This document shows, one piece after another, positions 8,476 through 16,150 of a stretch of 64,000 nucleotides of DNA. The notes below the pieces were generated by a model. That model was not told the origin of the DNA, did not search any database, and saw only the letters and a list, made by a program, of their open reading frames with translations. Source of the DNA: Candidatus Daviesbacteria bacterium (GTDB taxonomy: Bacteria; Patescibacteria; Microgenomatia; Daviesbacterales; UBA10151); the NCBI GenBank assembly GCA_016176335.1, contig JACOXI010000004.1, forward strand, positions 1 through 64,000. Direction: 5' to 3'. Within the stretch, counting starts at the first letter, position 1. Each line of letters begins with the position of its first letter. Made by a program: the position numbers and the translations under genes.

Positions 8476-9162
8476 CTACCGTAAGTTCTTGTTACAGATA
8501 GCGGTATTATGTAACAATAAAATCCGCTGTTTTTTAGCTAAATCAGTTCTGACTTCCACTTCCGCACCCGGAAAATATTTTTGGGCTTCTTGAATGGCCA
8601 ATTCGCCGTGAGTATAATCAATTTCTGCGACCATTAGCTTTAGTTTCCAACCCTTTTTACTAATTTGCTCAAATAATTTTCTGTAAAGATTGAAACCGTC
8701 GTCTCCTCCATCTAGTGCGACATGCGGCTCAAAATCTTTGACAGATGAGTCAAGATAGGGAATACGGGCACTGGGAATATAAGGTAAATTAGTAACAATA
8801 ACATCTGGAAAATCTGATACGTTTTCCAGCAGATTGCTTTGGATAAACTTAATTCTATCTTCTACTCCGTGCAGTTTGGCATTTTGTTTTGCTACCTTAA
8901 GAGCTTTTTGGGAAATGTCTATAGCAATGATTTTGACTGTTGGAGCATTTTTTACAACCGAAATGGCTATATTACCTGCTCCGGTTCCGATGTCTAGAAT
9001 TAGGTTACAGGTTTTAGGGTGCAGGTTACAGTAATTCAAGACAGCGTCTACTAAAAGTTCTGTTTCAGGTCTGGGAATTAAAACATCTGGAGTAACCTTG
9101 AATTTTAGTTTGTAGAATTCGACCCAGCCTTTAATGTATTGATAGGGCTTTTTGGATATCAT
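8476..9162 (-). CDS. prmC: Release factor glutamine methyltransferase
   Basis: 228 aa, shorter than the 270-280 aa norm because the N-terminal helical domain is reduced. LIPRPETELLV is the family entry motif, LDIGTGAGNIAISV the SAM-binding motif I, and TNLPYIP the NPPY-type catalytic motif. It methylates the Gln of the GGQ loop of release factors. Its start lies 32 bp inside the end of prfA, its substrate gene. The segment NYCNLHPKTCN before motif I is encoded by a tandem-word repeat (9004-9037). Confidence 0.93.
   Translation of the reverse strand: MISKKPYQYIKGWVEFYKLKFKVTPDVLIPRPETELLVDAVLNYCNLHPKTCNLILDIGTGAGNIAISVVKNAPTVKIIAIDISQKALKVAKQNAKLHGVEDRIKFIQSNLLENVSDFPDVIVTNLPYIPSARIPYLDSSVKDFEPHVALDGGDDGFNLYRKLFEQISKKGWKLKLMVAEIDYTHGELAIQEAQKYFPGAEVEVRTDLAKKQRILLLHNTAICNKNLR
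9004..9037 (-). repeat. Tandem-word repeat inside prmC
   Basis: On the minus strand CTGTAACCTGC is followed by CCCTAAAACCTGTAACCT, so the word CTGTAACCT appears twice within 34 nt. It is read in frame as YCNLHPKTCN, just before the SAM motif. Confidence 0.5.
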
Positions 9163-10072
9163 CCAGATCTCCTTCTAATACCTTATCCAGATTGTGCCAG
9201 GATTTGCCCACCCTGTGATCTGTCACTCTATTTTGGGGAAAATTATATGTTCTTATTTTTTCATTTCGATCGCCGCTACCCACCTGAAGAGCCCTTTGGG
9301 CGCCGATTTCCCCAACCTTTTTTTGCTGCTCCAACCCCCAAAGCTTGCTTCTCAAGAGCGCCATGGCGTTTTCCCGGTTCTGAAGCTGTGACCTTTCGGT
9401 TTGACAAGTGACCACAATACCGGTTGGTGTATGTTTAAGCCTGACAGCTGTTGAAACTTTATTAACATTTTGTCCTCCTGCACCACCTGACCGGAAAGCT
9501 TCAAATTCCAAATCAGCAGGGTTGATAATAACTTTAGTTTCCAAAACTTGAGGTAAAACCGCCACTGTGGCAGTAGATGTGTGTATTCTTCCCGAGGATT
9601 CGGTGACCGGTACCCGTTGTACCCTGTGCACGCCAGACTCATATTTTAGATTATTGTAAACGTCTTTTCCAGTTAATTTGAGTACTATTTCCTTAATCTG
9701 CCCAAGTTTGCCTTCTGACCTGTCAATTTCTTCAATCCTGAAACCGGATTTTGCGGCAAATCTTTCATACATGCGAAGCAGATCCCCGGCAAAAATTCCT
9801 GCTTCATCTCCTCCTGCAGCAGATCTTATTTCCAATGTTGTAATGTTGGGATTTATGTCACTTTCTGAAGAATCGCTTTCCGGGCTTTGGTGAGAAGCCA
9901 TAGGTGTTGAAACAGAGGTTTGAAGCTCCATTTTTTGTTTCTCCAGTTTATCTATCTCCATTTTGGCCAGATCAGCAAGCTCCGGATCAGCAAGTAAGGC
10001 GCGACTTTCCTCAATCTTTTTGTCTATATCTGTAAGTTGCTGTTTAATGTAATCCATGGTTAGGGTAGTCAT
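9131..10072 (-). CDS. prfA: Peptide chain release factor 1
   Basis: 313 aa against about 360 for typical RF1; the N-terminal domain is shortened. VPVTESSGRIHTSTATVAV contains the P-x-T anticodon-like motif for UAA/UAG, and GGAGGQNVNKVSTAVRL the GGQ hydrolysis loop. An alternative start at 10057 gives MDYIKQQL. A Ser/Asp-rich stretch (about residues 58-76) separates the helical domain from the core. Upstream lies rpmE and downstream the overlapping prmC, the classic gene order. Confidence 0.95.
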   Translation of the reverse strand: MTTLTMDYIKQQLTDIDKKIEESRALLADPELADLAKMEIDKLEKQKMELQTSVSTPMASHQSPESDSSESDINPNITTLEIRSAAGGDEAGIFAGDLLRMYERFAAKSGFRIEEIDRSEGKLGQIKEIVLKLTGKDVYNNLKYESGVHRVQRVPVTESSGRIHTSTATVAVLPQVLETKVIINPADLEFEAFRSGGAGGQNVNKVSTAVRLKHTPTGIVVTCQTERSQLQNRENAMALLRSKLWGLEQQKKVGEIGAQRALQVGSGDRNEKIRTYNFPQNRVTDHRVGKSWHNLDKVLEGDLDDIQKALSIH

Positions 10073-10076
10073 CAGC

Positions 10077-10145
10077 TGTCAGTCGTCAGTCGTCAGACTT
10101 TTTAATTATATAGTCTGAAAGCTGAAAGCTGAAGACTGAAAGCTA
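10077..10145 (-). repeat. Word-type repeat between rpmE and prfA
   Basis: It is built of gctgaaagctgaagactgaaagct and gtcagtcgtcagtcgtcag words. TCAGACT...AGTCTGA can pair across a TATAAT-containing loop on the minus strand, so the repeat may carry a promoter for prfA. The same cag/tga-act words occur inside gyrA (58138-58232). Confidence 0.55.
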
Positions 10146-10146
10146 T

Positions 10147-10473
10147 CTAAGAGGCTGCCTGCTTTCTGGCTTGGAGAAGCAAATCTTTAAGAGAGGGTCT
10201 GTCTTTCTTCTTGTCTTCAACTTTGGATTTTCGTGCCTCTGCAATTTTCTGTCTTTCCTCTTTTTTGGCGCGAGATACTTCCACCTTTTTAACAAATCTG
10301 TCAACCTGGCCTAAAGTGTCAATAAACTTTTGCTCTCCTGTAAAAAGCGGGTGGCATTTTGAACAAATTTCCACACGAATCTCCGGCAAGGTAGAACCGG
10401 TTGTAAAGCTGGCGCCACAAGCACAACTAACTTTGGCTTGTGGATTCCAATTTGGGTGTATATTAGCTTTCAT
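10147..10473 (-). CDS. rpmE: 50S ribosomal protein bL31
   Basis: 108 aa from the ATG at 10473 (MKANIHPNW). The in-frame ATG at 10506 would lie upstream of the -10 box TATACT, which stands 10 nt before 10473, so the shorter form is preferred. CAC...CSKCHPLFTG carries the Cys ligands of zinc-type L31. The C-terminus is extended with a basic helical tail (about 40 residues rich in K, R and E). First gene of rpmE-prfA-prmC. Confidence 0.93.
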   Translation of the reverse strand: MKANIHPNWNPQAKVSCACGASFTTGSTLPEIRVEICSKCHPLFTGEQKFIDTLGQVDRFVKKVEVSRAKKEERQKIAEARKSKVEDKKKDRPSLKDLLLQARKQAAS

Positions 10474-10499
10474 TGTGGGTAATAGTATAGCAGAGATAT

Positions 10500-10629
10500 A
10501 TCTCAAAACTCAAATCTCAAAACGCAAATCTATATCTTAAATCTTAAAACTAAAAAGATTTTAGCGCGTAGCGCGAACTTGTTCAGATTTAAGTTGAAGT
10601 TTTGACATTTGACATCTAAGATTTGAGAT
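10500..10629. repeat. TTTGAGATTTGACAT-family repeat, long inverted form
   Basis: One half is made of atctcaaa / actcaaa / cttaaatctt words and the other of their complements (agatttaag, ttttgacattt, gatttgagat), separated by gcgcgtagcgcg. The transcript can form an imperfect hairpin of about 100 nt. The rpmE-proximal edge provides TTGAGT 18 nt before the rpmE TATACT, so the repeat supplies a -35 box. Sister copies: 33432-33541, 36958-37060 and 52105-52220. Confidence 0.75.
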
Positions 10630-11565
10630 TTATATCCTATGAGCCTTATAGTGGTGATGTTTTGCTTTAGCCAAGGTTCCAAGGTAAACTCCAACCGCAA
10701 TCAAAGCAGCACCGATGATGAATGTTTGGGAAATCCGCTCCCCTAAAATTAAAATGGCAAGAGCAGCTGCTACGAAAGGCTCAATATATTGAAACAAATT
10801 AGCAACTGCCACATTAGTTTTACTCAAGCCCCACTCAAACAGAAAATAGGCGCTTATTGAGGAAAGTAATGTCATATAGATTAAGCCTAAAATTCCAAGA
10901 ACAGTTATTTGAATGGGCCATGACGGGTTCTTAATATATTCCGATGCGGCGGGAATAAAGAAGGTCACCGTGCCTAACAAAAAGGCTATAGCCGTAACGG
11001 ACAGGGAAGGGTATTTGGAAAGAATCGGTTTGGCAACAACCGATCCTAACACCCAACACATTGAGGCCAAAATAATCAACACATTTCCTAAAAGAACTTG
11101 CGCGGATGCGGTACCTATGATAATTTGCGGCAGTCCCAATATCAGAAGTGCTCCTAAAAACCCCACAGCAATTCCCAAGAGGTTTATTAAATAAATTTTT
11201 TCTTTTAGAAACCACCAGCCTAAAATTATGGAAAGTATTGGAATGGTAAGAGTTAAAGTTGAAGCGTTTATGACTGTGGTTCTTTTAATTCCTTCAAAGA
11301 AAAAAGTAATGTTTAGGGTAATTATTAAAATTCCTATGGCAATAAGTTTTGGCAAATCTTGCTTTTTAATCTTGATTTTTTTGGTTTCTGCCAGGAAAAA
11401 CGGGGCCAAAAAAAGTGAGGCAAAAGCAAAACGAAACAGTGCCAAACTCATGGGTGGAAATTCCTGCAAGGTAATTTTGGCCACCACAAAGTTGGCTCCC
11501 CAAATCAGGTGGGCAATCAAAAGTGCAATGTAAGGAAGGGGTTTGGAGAAAATTTTAGAGGACAT
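10630..11565 (-). CDS. EamA/DMT-superfamily transporter
   Basis: 311 aa with ten hydrophobic segments in two EamA repeats (about residues 9-140 and 155-298). Each repeat has the usual start (LIAHLIWGANFVVAK; GNVLIILASMCWVLGSV) and end (GWWFLKEK; AILILGERIS). The tail is His/Lys-rich. Such proteins export amino acids, nucleotides or other metabolites; the substrate cannot be read from sequence. It starts 3 nt after the HisRS-like gene, so it is part of that operon, which is suggestive of amino-acid transport. Confidence 0.88.
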   Translation of the reverse strand: MSSKIFSKPLPYIALLIAHLIWGANFVVAKITLQEFPPMSLALFRFAFASLFLAPFFLAETKKIKIKKQDLPKLIAIGILIITLNITFFFEGIKRTTVINASTLTLTIPILSIILGWWFLKEKIYLINLLGIAVGFLGALLILGLPQIIIGTASAQVLLGNVLIILASMCWVLGSVVAKPILSKYPSLSVTAIAFLLGTVTFFIPAASEYIKNPSWPIQITVLGILGLIYMTLLSSISAYFLFEWGLSKTNVAVANLFQYIEPFVAAALAILILGERISQTFIIGAALIAVGVYLGTLAKAKHHHYKAHRI

Positions 11566-11568
11566 TAT

Positions 11569-12477
11569 TTAAGGGTACAGGATTTCCAAAAGACGATCAA
11601 GCCCAAATGAAAAACCAACAGCAGGAATGTCTTTTTTGGCAAACATACCGATTAAATTATCATATCTGCCTCCTGAACCAATGGTAAGATCAGTAGGGTT
11701 TTGGCTGGGTTTGAGTTCAAAGATGGCACCAGTGTAATAATCTAAGCCCCGGGCCAAAGTAGGATCAAATATAAAATCCTCGCCCATTTTTAGGGAATAA
11801 GTATCTTCTAGGATTTTAAAAATTTCCTGCAAATTCTGGGTGGGCTTTTGAGCTCTGATTTTGCTGATATATTCTTTAGCTGTTGCTTGTGATAAGCCAT
11901 TACTGATTAATTCCTGTATCACACCTTCGTCACCAATCTTATAAAGTTTATCTATGGCTCTGATGACTTCTGTTGGAAAGTTGGCAAAGTTAGCCCTGTC
12001 ATTTATGAGCATTAAGGCATTTTTAAATCCCAGTTCTCTTGTGCATTTGATAGCCACAGCTAAAACTTTTGCATCCTCACCTGCTTCATTTGATCCAACA
12101 GTATCAAAATCAAATTGGGTAAACTCTCTCCACCTGCCTTTTTGGGGGTTTTCTCCTCTGAAAACCTGGCCTATTTGATAGCGACGAAATGGCAGGGGAG
12201 GATTATATGTTGCAACGTAGCGGGCAAGGGGGACTGTTAAGTCGTAACGCAGGGCAAGTTTTCTGCCACCCCGATCTGTGAATTTATAAATGAGCCTTTC
12301 TTCCTCCCCATATTTTCCCTCAAGAGTTTGGGCAAATTCAATGGTGGGGGTCTCAATAGGAACAAAGCCATATTGTTCCAGGACGCTGACAATTTTATCG
12401 ATGGTCTCACGTCTTTTTTTGGCCAAATCAGGCTTTATATCCCTAAATCCTTTTGGTGTTGGCGGTGCTTTAATCAC
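11569..12477 (-). CDS. Histidyl-tRNA synthetase catalytic core (HisRS or HisZ-like), no anticodon domain
   Basis: 302 aa against about 420 for HisRS. Class II motif 1 region, motif 2 FRGENPQKGRWREFTQFDFD, the histidine motif LARGLDYYTGAIFE and motif 3 VGFSFGLDRLLEIL are all present, but the protein stops straight after motif 3. HisZ subunits of ATP-phosphoribosyltransferase have this length, but they usually pair with short HisG. Here HisG is long and the catalytic residues look intact. It could be a true synthetase core, a HisZ or an amino-acid sensor. The GTG start at 12477 has AAAGGAG 9 nt upstream. Its first codons match the neighbouring NYN gene. Confidence 0.82.
   Translation of the reverse strand: MIKAPPTPKGFRDIKPDLAKKRRETIDKIVSVLEQYGFVPIETPTIEFAQTLEGKYGEEERLIYKFTDRGGRKLALRYDLTVPLARYVATYNPPLPFRRYQIGQVFRGENPQKGRWREFTQFDFDTVGSNEAGEDAKVLAVAIKCTRELGFKNALMLINDRANFANFPTEVIRAIDKLYKIGDEGVIQELISNGLSQATAKEYISKIRAQKPTQNLQEIFKILEDTYSLKMGEDFIFDPTLARGLDYYTGAIFELKPSQNPTDLTIGSGGRYDNLIGMFAKKDIPAVGFSFGLDRLLEILYP
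12457..12476 (-). repeat. 20-nt start-region repeat, copy in the HisRS-like gene
   Basis: tgttggcggtgctttaatca (plus-strand reading) is identical at 12457-12476 and 13054-13073, covering the start codon's last bases and codons 2-7 of both genes. One gene seems to have received its start region from the other. Confidence 0.8.
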
Positions 12478-12521
12478 TTGACTTTACTCCTTTTTGTGGT
12501 ATCATATATTTAATGAACCTC

Positions 12522-12548
12522 CCCCCGAGCAATCGGGGGTGATTTTTT
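12522..12548 (+). terminator. Strong GC hairpin with T-run
   Basis: CCCCCGA, loop GCAA, TCGGGGG (12522-12539), then TGATTTTTT on the plus strand. On the minus strand the stem sits between the NYN gene and the GTG of the HisRS-like gene and lacks a T-run. It terminates best in the plus direction and may also punctuate the hisG operon. Confidence 0.55.
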
Positions 12549-13074
12549 ATAAAATGTCTTTTTTTACCTCATCTCTTATTCTTTCCAATGGTAAATACTG
12601 ATTAGCACATTTTATAAGCTCGCGTGAGATATGTCCACGAGAAGAAACCACGATTACTTTCTTTTGAATATCTCGTAAATACTTTACCAGTGGCTCAAAA
12701 TCACTGTCTCCACTTGCCAAAACTGCTATATCAAATTTTTTTGCTTTTAATACTACATCCATTGCAAGTTTAACATCAAAATTTCCCTTATGGACTGTGA
12801 TTTTATTTCTTCTATCCCTTATCACCTTTAATTCTTTAGTGATAACTTCATAACCTATTTTTTCTAAAGCTTTGTAGAACTTTAATTGCTTAGTTCTGGT
12901 AGATATTACAGCTGTATAGAAATAGGCACCAGTAAATCTACCCTTTCTTTTCCAGTAATCCAGAAATTTCTGATAATCAAGTTTCCAGCCTAGAGTTTGA
13001 GTGGAATAGAAGATATTAGCAGCATCAATAAAAATGGCGACTCTTTTTTTAGATGTTGGCGGTGCTTTAATCAT
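12547..13074 (-). CDS. NYN (LabA/PIN-like) nuclease domain protein
   Basis: 175 aa. VAIFIDAANIFY at residues 12-23 gives the first acidic residue and Asn, KGNFDVKLAMDVV the middle acidic pair, and LASGDSDFEPLVKYLR the GDSDF motif. These are the metal-binding aspartates of the NYN/PIN fold. Proteins of this type are predicted ribonucleases; the target is unknown. The ATG overlaps the end of hisG by 8 bp. The first seven residues (MIKAPPT) are shared with the downstream HisRS-like protein through an exact 20-nt DNA repeat. Confidence 0.88.
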   Translation of the reverse strand: MIKAPPTSKKRVAIFIDAANIFYSTQTLGWKLDYQKFLDYWKRKGRFTGAYFYTAVISTRTKQLKFYKALEKIGYEVITKELKVIRDRRNKITVHKGNFDVKLAMDVVLKAKKFDIAVLASGDSDFEPLVKYLRDIQKKVIVVSSRGHISRELIKCANQYLPLERIRDEVKKDIL

Positions 13075-13984
13075 AAATTTTCTCCATCATTTCTATGATA
13101 ACACGATCATTTCTGTCTGGAATCATTCTTTTCATCCCCAGTTCTACAATATCTTTTACTCCAAATATCTGCAAGGTCTCACTTATAGTATCGAGTTGAC
13201 CTCGTGGAACAACAGAAGCAATTGCTAACCAACTCGGGTCAGACAGTGGACTGATTGTTGGTGATTCACTGCTGGGAAGAATGTCCATAATTTGTTCTCG
13301 TGCACTTAAAGGAGCGTTCATGACAATATACGTAGATTCTCGAGCTCGTAAAACTGAAACGATTCTTCTTAAAAATTGTTCAACTATTCTTTCGCTGCCT
13401 CTGTTTTCCCTTAGGCTGATGCTGGCGATAAGGTAAGCTTCTGATTTAAGTAAGGTGTCTAAGACTCGAATACCGTTAGCATCTCTAGACTCTCCACTAT
13501 CAGAAATTACTATGCATCCTTCAGCATTTCCCTCATTTACAAATGTTTCTTCTCCGCCTTCTCTATATTCTAAATTTACCTCAGTTGCCTTATCTTGGAA
13601 ATAGCTTCTTGCTATAGCCAAATAGGAAGTTACAACTTTTTGTCCAGCTAAATCCGTAATCTGTCTATAAGAAGATTCTTTCCTAACTCCAAGATATAAT
13701 TCGCATTTAGCAAATCCTAGTCGTAATAACCTTAAAACATTTTTTTCGCTTTCTTCAACCATATCCAGACCCAAAAAAGCAAAATCTGCAAATCCATCTT
13801 GAACATCTCGAGCTATAAGCTCATTCCTTAGAAGTCTGATTCTCAGAGGAAAATCCTCTGTATCAATATAGTCAACCCTCGGTTTGGGCCTAAATCTAAA
13901 GTCAGCATCAAGCAGTAGACTTTTTGAATCTGCAGCTAGTCTTCCTTCACTTTTTTGTATAGCTATTGTTAATCGCTCATTCAT
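13067..13984 (-). CDS. hisG: ATP phosphoribosyltransferase, long form
   Basis: 305 aa. It starts MNERLTIAIQKSEGRL as in HisG. DGFADFAFLGLDMV matches the conserved G-x-x-D-x-x-x-x-G-x-D region, and EGCIVISDSG fits the E-x-x-x-x-D-x-x-x-S/T-G PRPP-binding segment. Length and the C-terminal 75 residues (LASVVPRGQ-like to KRMIPDR) indicate the long form with an ACT-like histidine-binding domain. It catalyses the first step of histidine synthesis. GAAAGGAG stands 8 nt before the ATG. A roughly 390-nt leader with a T-box motif precedes it. No other his biosynthesis gene lies in the window apart from the HisRS/HisZ-like gene two genes downstream. Confidence 0.9.
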   Translation of the reverse strand: MNERLTIAIQKSEGRLAADSKSLLLDADFRFRPKPRVDYIDTEDFPLRIRLLRNELIARDVQDGFADFAFLGLDMVEESEKNVLRLLRLGFAKCELYLGVRKESSYRQITDLAGQKVVTSYLAIARSYFQDKATEVNLEYREGGEETFVNEGNAEGCIVISDSGESRDANGIRVLDTLLKSEAYLIASISLRENRGSERIVEQFLRRIVSVLRARESTYIVMNAPLSAREQIMDILPSSESPTISPLSDPSWLAIASVVPRGQLDTISETLQIFGVKDIVELGMKRMIPDRNDRVIIEMMEKIYD

Positions 13985-14007
13985 AATTTAAACTCCTTTC
14001 AAAACAT

Positions 14008-14067
14008 AAAAAACCTCCCGTTCTTTGCACACTAATCCATATGGACTAATGAACAAGGAACGAGAGG
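14008..14067 (-). terminator. Second leader terminator before hisG
   Basis: On the minus strand CCTCTCGTTC pairs with GAACGGGAGG (14058-14067 with 14014-14023), followed by TTTTTT. The loop itself contains a small hairpin. It ends 24 nt before the hisG ATG and can act as an attenuator. Confidence 0.7.
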
Positions 14068-14164
14068 CTAATTATCCTCCTAATCTTAGCATTCGCCTTT
14101 TCAGTACTATTCGTACACGGCTCATGCTGCGGTTTTTGGAGGATGATGAGATCGTTGTCTCATC

Positions 14165-14187
14165 AAAAAAGGACCTCCCGCGGTCCC
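14165..14187 (-). terminator. T-box terminator
   Basis: GGACC, loop GCGGGA, GGTCC, then TTTTTT on the minus strand. The left arm is part of the T-box motif, so forming the antiterminator would remove this hairpin. Confidence 0.7.
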
Positions 14188-14383
14188 ATCCTGTTTCCGT
14201 GTACCGTTACTGGTACATGGCTCTTAATGGCGACTTTGGTTTTCCAACATCGTCTGTTGTATTTTACGGTTCAACTTCCGTAGGGTATTTTGACCCTCGG
14301 CTTGTGGATCGTGACTCCACTAATAAGAATTTCATTCTTGCGAACTACGTTCTAAACGCTTTTAAATATTCAGTTGTGTAATT

Positions 14384-14411
14384 AGTATATCACAAAAACA
14401 CCTGTTGTCAA
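14384..14411 (-). promoter_or_regulatory. Promoter of the hisG leader
   Basis: TTGACA (14406-14411), 16 nt, TATACT (14384-14389), read on the minus strand. Transcription would start near 14377. Confidence 0.75.
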
Positions 14412-14428
14412 ATTTACTATAGGAATTT

Positions 14429-14632
14429 CTAATATCCAGCCATTCCATCAAACGGACTGGCATTGGGGTATAGAACGAGTGCATCCCTCAATGGGTGAAA
14501 ACTTGTGGTAGGTTTCGTAACTGCTAAAACTTTCGCACACAATTGCTCAAATGCTTCAGGAGTCCTTCTTGCGAAACGTTTTCCAGTCAATGTGGATGCG
14601 AAGGAATCAAGTAGCCTCTCTGTATCAGCCAT
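14429..14632 (-). CDS. Small hypothetical protein, 67 aa
   Basis: MADTERLLDSFASTL to the end SPFDGMAGY. I do not recognise a family. It is soluble, with an N-terminal helical half and a Pro/Ser-containing C-terminal half. The ATG at 14632 stands 8 nt after a perfect AGGAGG, the best ribosome-binding site in this part of the window. A GTG at 14641 directly abutting AGGAGG is too close. TTGACA (minus strand, about 14678-14683) lies upstream. It is immediately upstream of the hisG promoter on the same strand. Confidence 0.65.
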   Translation of the reverse strand: MADTERLLDSFASTLTGKRFARRTPEAFEQLCAKVLAVTKPTTSFHPLRDALVLYPNASPFDGMAGY

Positions 14633-14675
14633 ACAAATCACCTCCTAATATAATCATCATCTAATTTACTGGGAG

Positions 14676-14704
14676 TTGTCAAGTGGATGGGTTTTGTGTA
14701 TGCT
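14676..14704 (+). promoter_or_regulatory. Promoter of the nucleotidyltransferase gene
   Basis: TTGTCA (14676-14681), 17 nt, TATGCT (14699-14704), then 8 nt to the ATG at 14713. Confidence 0.6.
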
Positions 14705-14712
14705 AAAAAAAC

Positions 14713-15417
14713 ATGGCTGCTATCACACAGGCGATTATTTTGGCTGGTGGAAAAGGGGAGAGGTTGAGGCCTTATACCAATGACAGGCCAAAGCCCATGG
14801 TGGAGGTTTCGGGCAAACCGATTTTGGCTTATCAGCTTTCGCAGCTTAAAAAAGCAGGGATTCGGGAGGTAGTTTTTGCCGTAAGTTTCCAAAGAGAGAC
14901 CTTACAAAAACATCTTGATTCCGGTGAAAAGTACGGCATTAAAGCTTTATTTTCTGTGGAAGAGACTCCTTTGGGACGTGGCGGTGGTATCAAGAAAGCC
15001 ATACAGATGTTACCTTCGGGTTGGCAGGACGTGATTGTGGCCAACGGCGACAATCTTTGGAAACTGGATCTTTTGGGTTTGATAAAAAAACATCAAGAAA
15101 AGAATGCTATTGCCACCATTGTGGTGGTGCCCTTAAAAAGTCCTTACGGAATTGTGGAATTTAATGATAATGACCAGATTTTGGGATTTAAGGAAAAACC
15201 GATTTTGCCGCACTGGGTTAATGCTGGAATTTACATTTTTTCCAAAGAGATAGAGCCACTGTTGCCGGATGAAGGGGATCATGAGATAGAAACTTTTCCC
15301 AAGCTTCCTTCCGCAAGATTCTTGGTTTTCAAAAGCACTGATTATTGGAGGGGTGTGGATACAGTGAAAGATCTGACAGAAGCGGAAAAGGAAGTGGCGG
15401 AAATTTTTAGCGAGTAG
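14713..15417 (+). CDS. Sugar-1-phosphate nucleotidyltransferase
   Basis: 234 aa. QAIILAGGKGERLRPYTNDR at residues 6-25 is the G-G-x-G-x-R-L pyrophosphorylase signature, followed by RPKPMVEVSGKP, VANGDNLW (metal-binding Asp) and WVNAGIYIFSKEI. It activates a sugar-1-phosphate with an NTP for glycan synthesis. The family includes RmlA, ManC/GMPP and GlmU N-domains, and the exact sugar cannot be set from sequence. It lacks a C-terminal beta-helix. The end overlaps the convergent gene by 11 bp. Confidence 0.88.
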   Translation: MAAITQAIILAGGKGERLRPYTNDRPKPMVEVSGKPILAYQLSQLKKAGIREVVFAVSFQRETLQKHLDSGEKYGIKALFSVEETPLGRGGGIKKAIQMLPSGWQDVIVANGDNLWKLDLLGLIKKHQEKNAIATIVVVPLKSPYGIVEFNDNDQILGFKEKPILPHWVNAGIYIFSKEIEPLLPDEGDHEIETFPKLPSARFLVFKSTDYWRGVDTVKDLTEAEKEVAEIFSE

Positions 15418-16150
15418 ATGGTTTGGGTTTGGCTGAAGGCGTGGAAAGTTGGGCTGAAGGTGAACCTACCTTTTTAGGTTTTAAGATTCCCCCTTGTGGA
15501 ATTATATATACAAATTCAGCCGTAAAAATCTCATTTTTGTTATGTTGTCCTGTCAGAATTAAAAATTCATTTAATTTAACTGTTGAGCCGGATGGTAAGG
15601 CTACGGCTATATTTTTACCGTCTTTATTTTTCACTGTCAGGAGCTTATCAGATATGGCAATCACTTGTCCCCAAAGCGAGACTTTGTTTACCTCCTCCTT
15701 TTCAGGTAAAAGTATGACTTTTTTGGCTGTCAGTACCGCTGTTTCGTCAACATCTCCCATAGCAACAATAAAGTCCTCCGGCCTCATTAATTTTTGAGAA
15801 TATTTCCTGCCCTTGACGTTGCTTTCAAATACCGTATCCTGATTAATGCTGGCAATTTTAGGACCCGAGTGTGCTGCTATGGCGATTGAAGCATTGGAAA
15901 TTGTTTTAATCTTGCCGGCATATGCCTTATCTTTTAACTTTCTATCAACATCTTTTTTTATCTTGGCCGCTTTTGAGGCAATGTCCTTTTTTAACTCTTC
16001 AAGTTTGACTTGTATTTCAGCAGATGGAGTGGAATCAGCAGCATAGGTATGATTTATGAAATATGATTTATGATTTATGAATAATAAGATTAATGAGAAA
16101 AGAAGCAAAAAGATCTTAAATCTTAAATCGTAAATCTTAAATCTCTTCAT
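15407..16150 (-). CDS. Secreted protein with repeat-derived signal peptide, function unknown
   Basis: 247 aa. Residues 1-38 form a signal peptide with a hydrophobic core at 13-24 and a cleavage site near YAADS. The DNA for this segment is made of gatttaagattta / cataaatcata repeat words. Then comes a coiled, Lys-rich helix (residues 43-75, LEELKKDIASKAAKIKKDVD), then beta-rich segments (SIAIAAHSGPKIASINQDTV; SLWGQVIAISDKLLTVKNKDG) that look like DUF5666 or OB-type units. The tail PSAQLSTPSAKPKPSTR is Pro/Ser-rich. It overlaps by 1 nt with the upstream TM protein and is presumably an envelope partner of it. Confidence 0.7.
   Translation of the reverse strand: MKRFKIYDLRFKIFLLLFSLILLFINHKSYFINHTYAADSTPSAEIQVKLEELKKDIASKAAKIKKDVDRKLKDKAYAGKIKTISNASIAIAAHSGPKIASINQDTVFESNVKGRKYSQKLMRPEDFIVAMGDVDETAVLTAKKVILLPEKEEVNKVSLWGQVIAISDKLLTVKNKDGKNIAVALPSGSTVKLNEFLILTGQHNKNEIFTAEFVYIIPQGGILKPKKVGSPSAQLSTPSAKPKPSTR
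16025..16148 (-). repeat. Repeat words forming a signal peptide coding region
   Basis: gatttaagatttacgatttaag at the 5' end of the gene and cataaatcataaatcat further in. These are the same kind of words as the intergenic arrays, here read as RFKIYDLRFKI and FINHKSYFINH. Confidence 0.65.

Larger units (their letters stand above)
13985..14377 (-). promoter_or_regulatory. T-box riboswitch-like leader of hisG
   Basis: The minus-strand leader contains GGATGGGACCGCG (14179-14191), a close match to the T-box consensus. The bulge UGGG is complementary to the CCCA end expected of tRNA-His (discriminator C73). It is followed at once by a terminator stem. Upstream stems include TGTACC/GGTACA (stem III position) and GTGGA/TCCAC with a 7-nt loop containing CAC, a possible histidine specifier. 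A second terminator lies just before the hisG Shine-Dalgarno site. The T-box call is good; the specifier assignment is tentative. Confidence 0.75.

Noticed and set aside
10500..10629. Possible CRISPR array
   Set aside because: The units are short irregular words with no constant-length spacers, and no cas gene is in the window.
14281..14330. tRNA gene suggested by a GTGGA/TCCAC anticodon-like stem-loop
   Set aside because: No matching acceptor or T-arm surrounds it; it is better explained as a stem of the T-box leader.
14025..14381. 118-aa plus-strand ORF opposite the hisG leader
   Set aside because: It is antisense to the T-box, terminators and promoter; the protein has no recognisable family and no plausible start signals.
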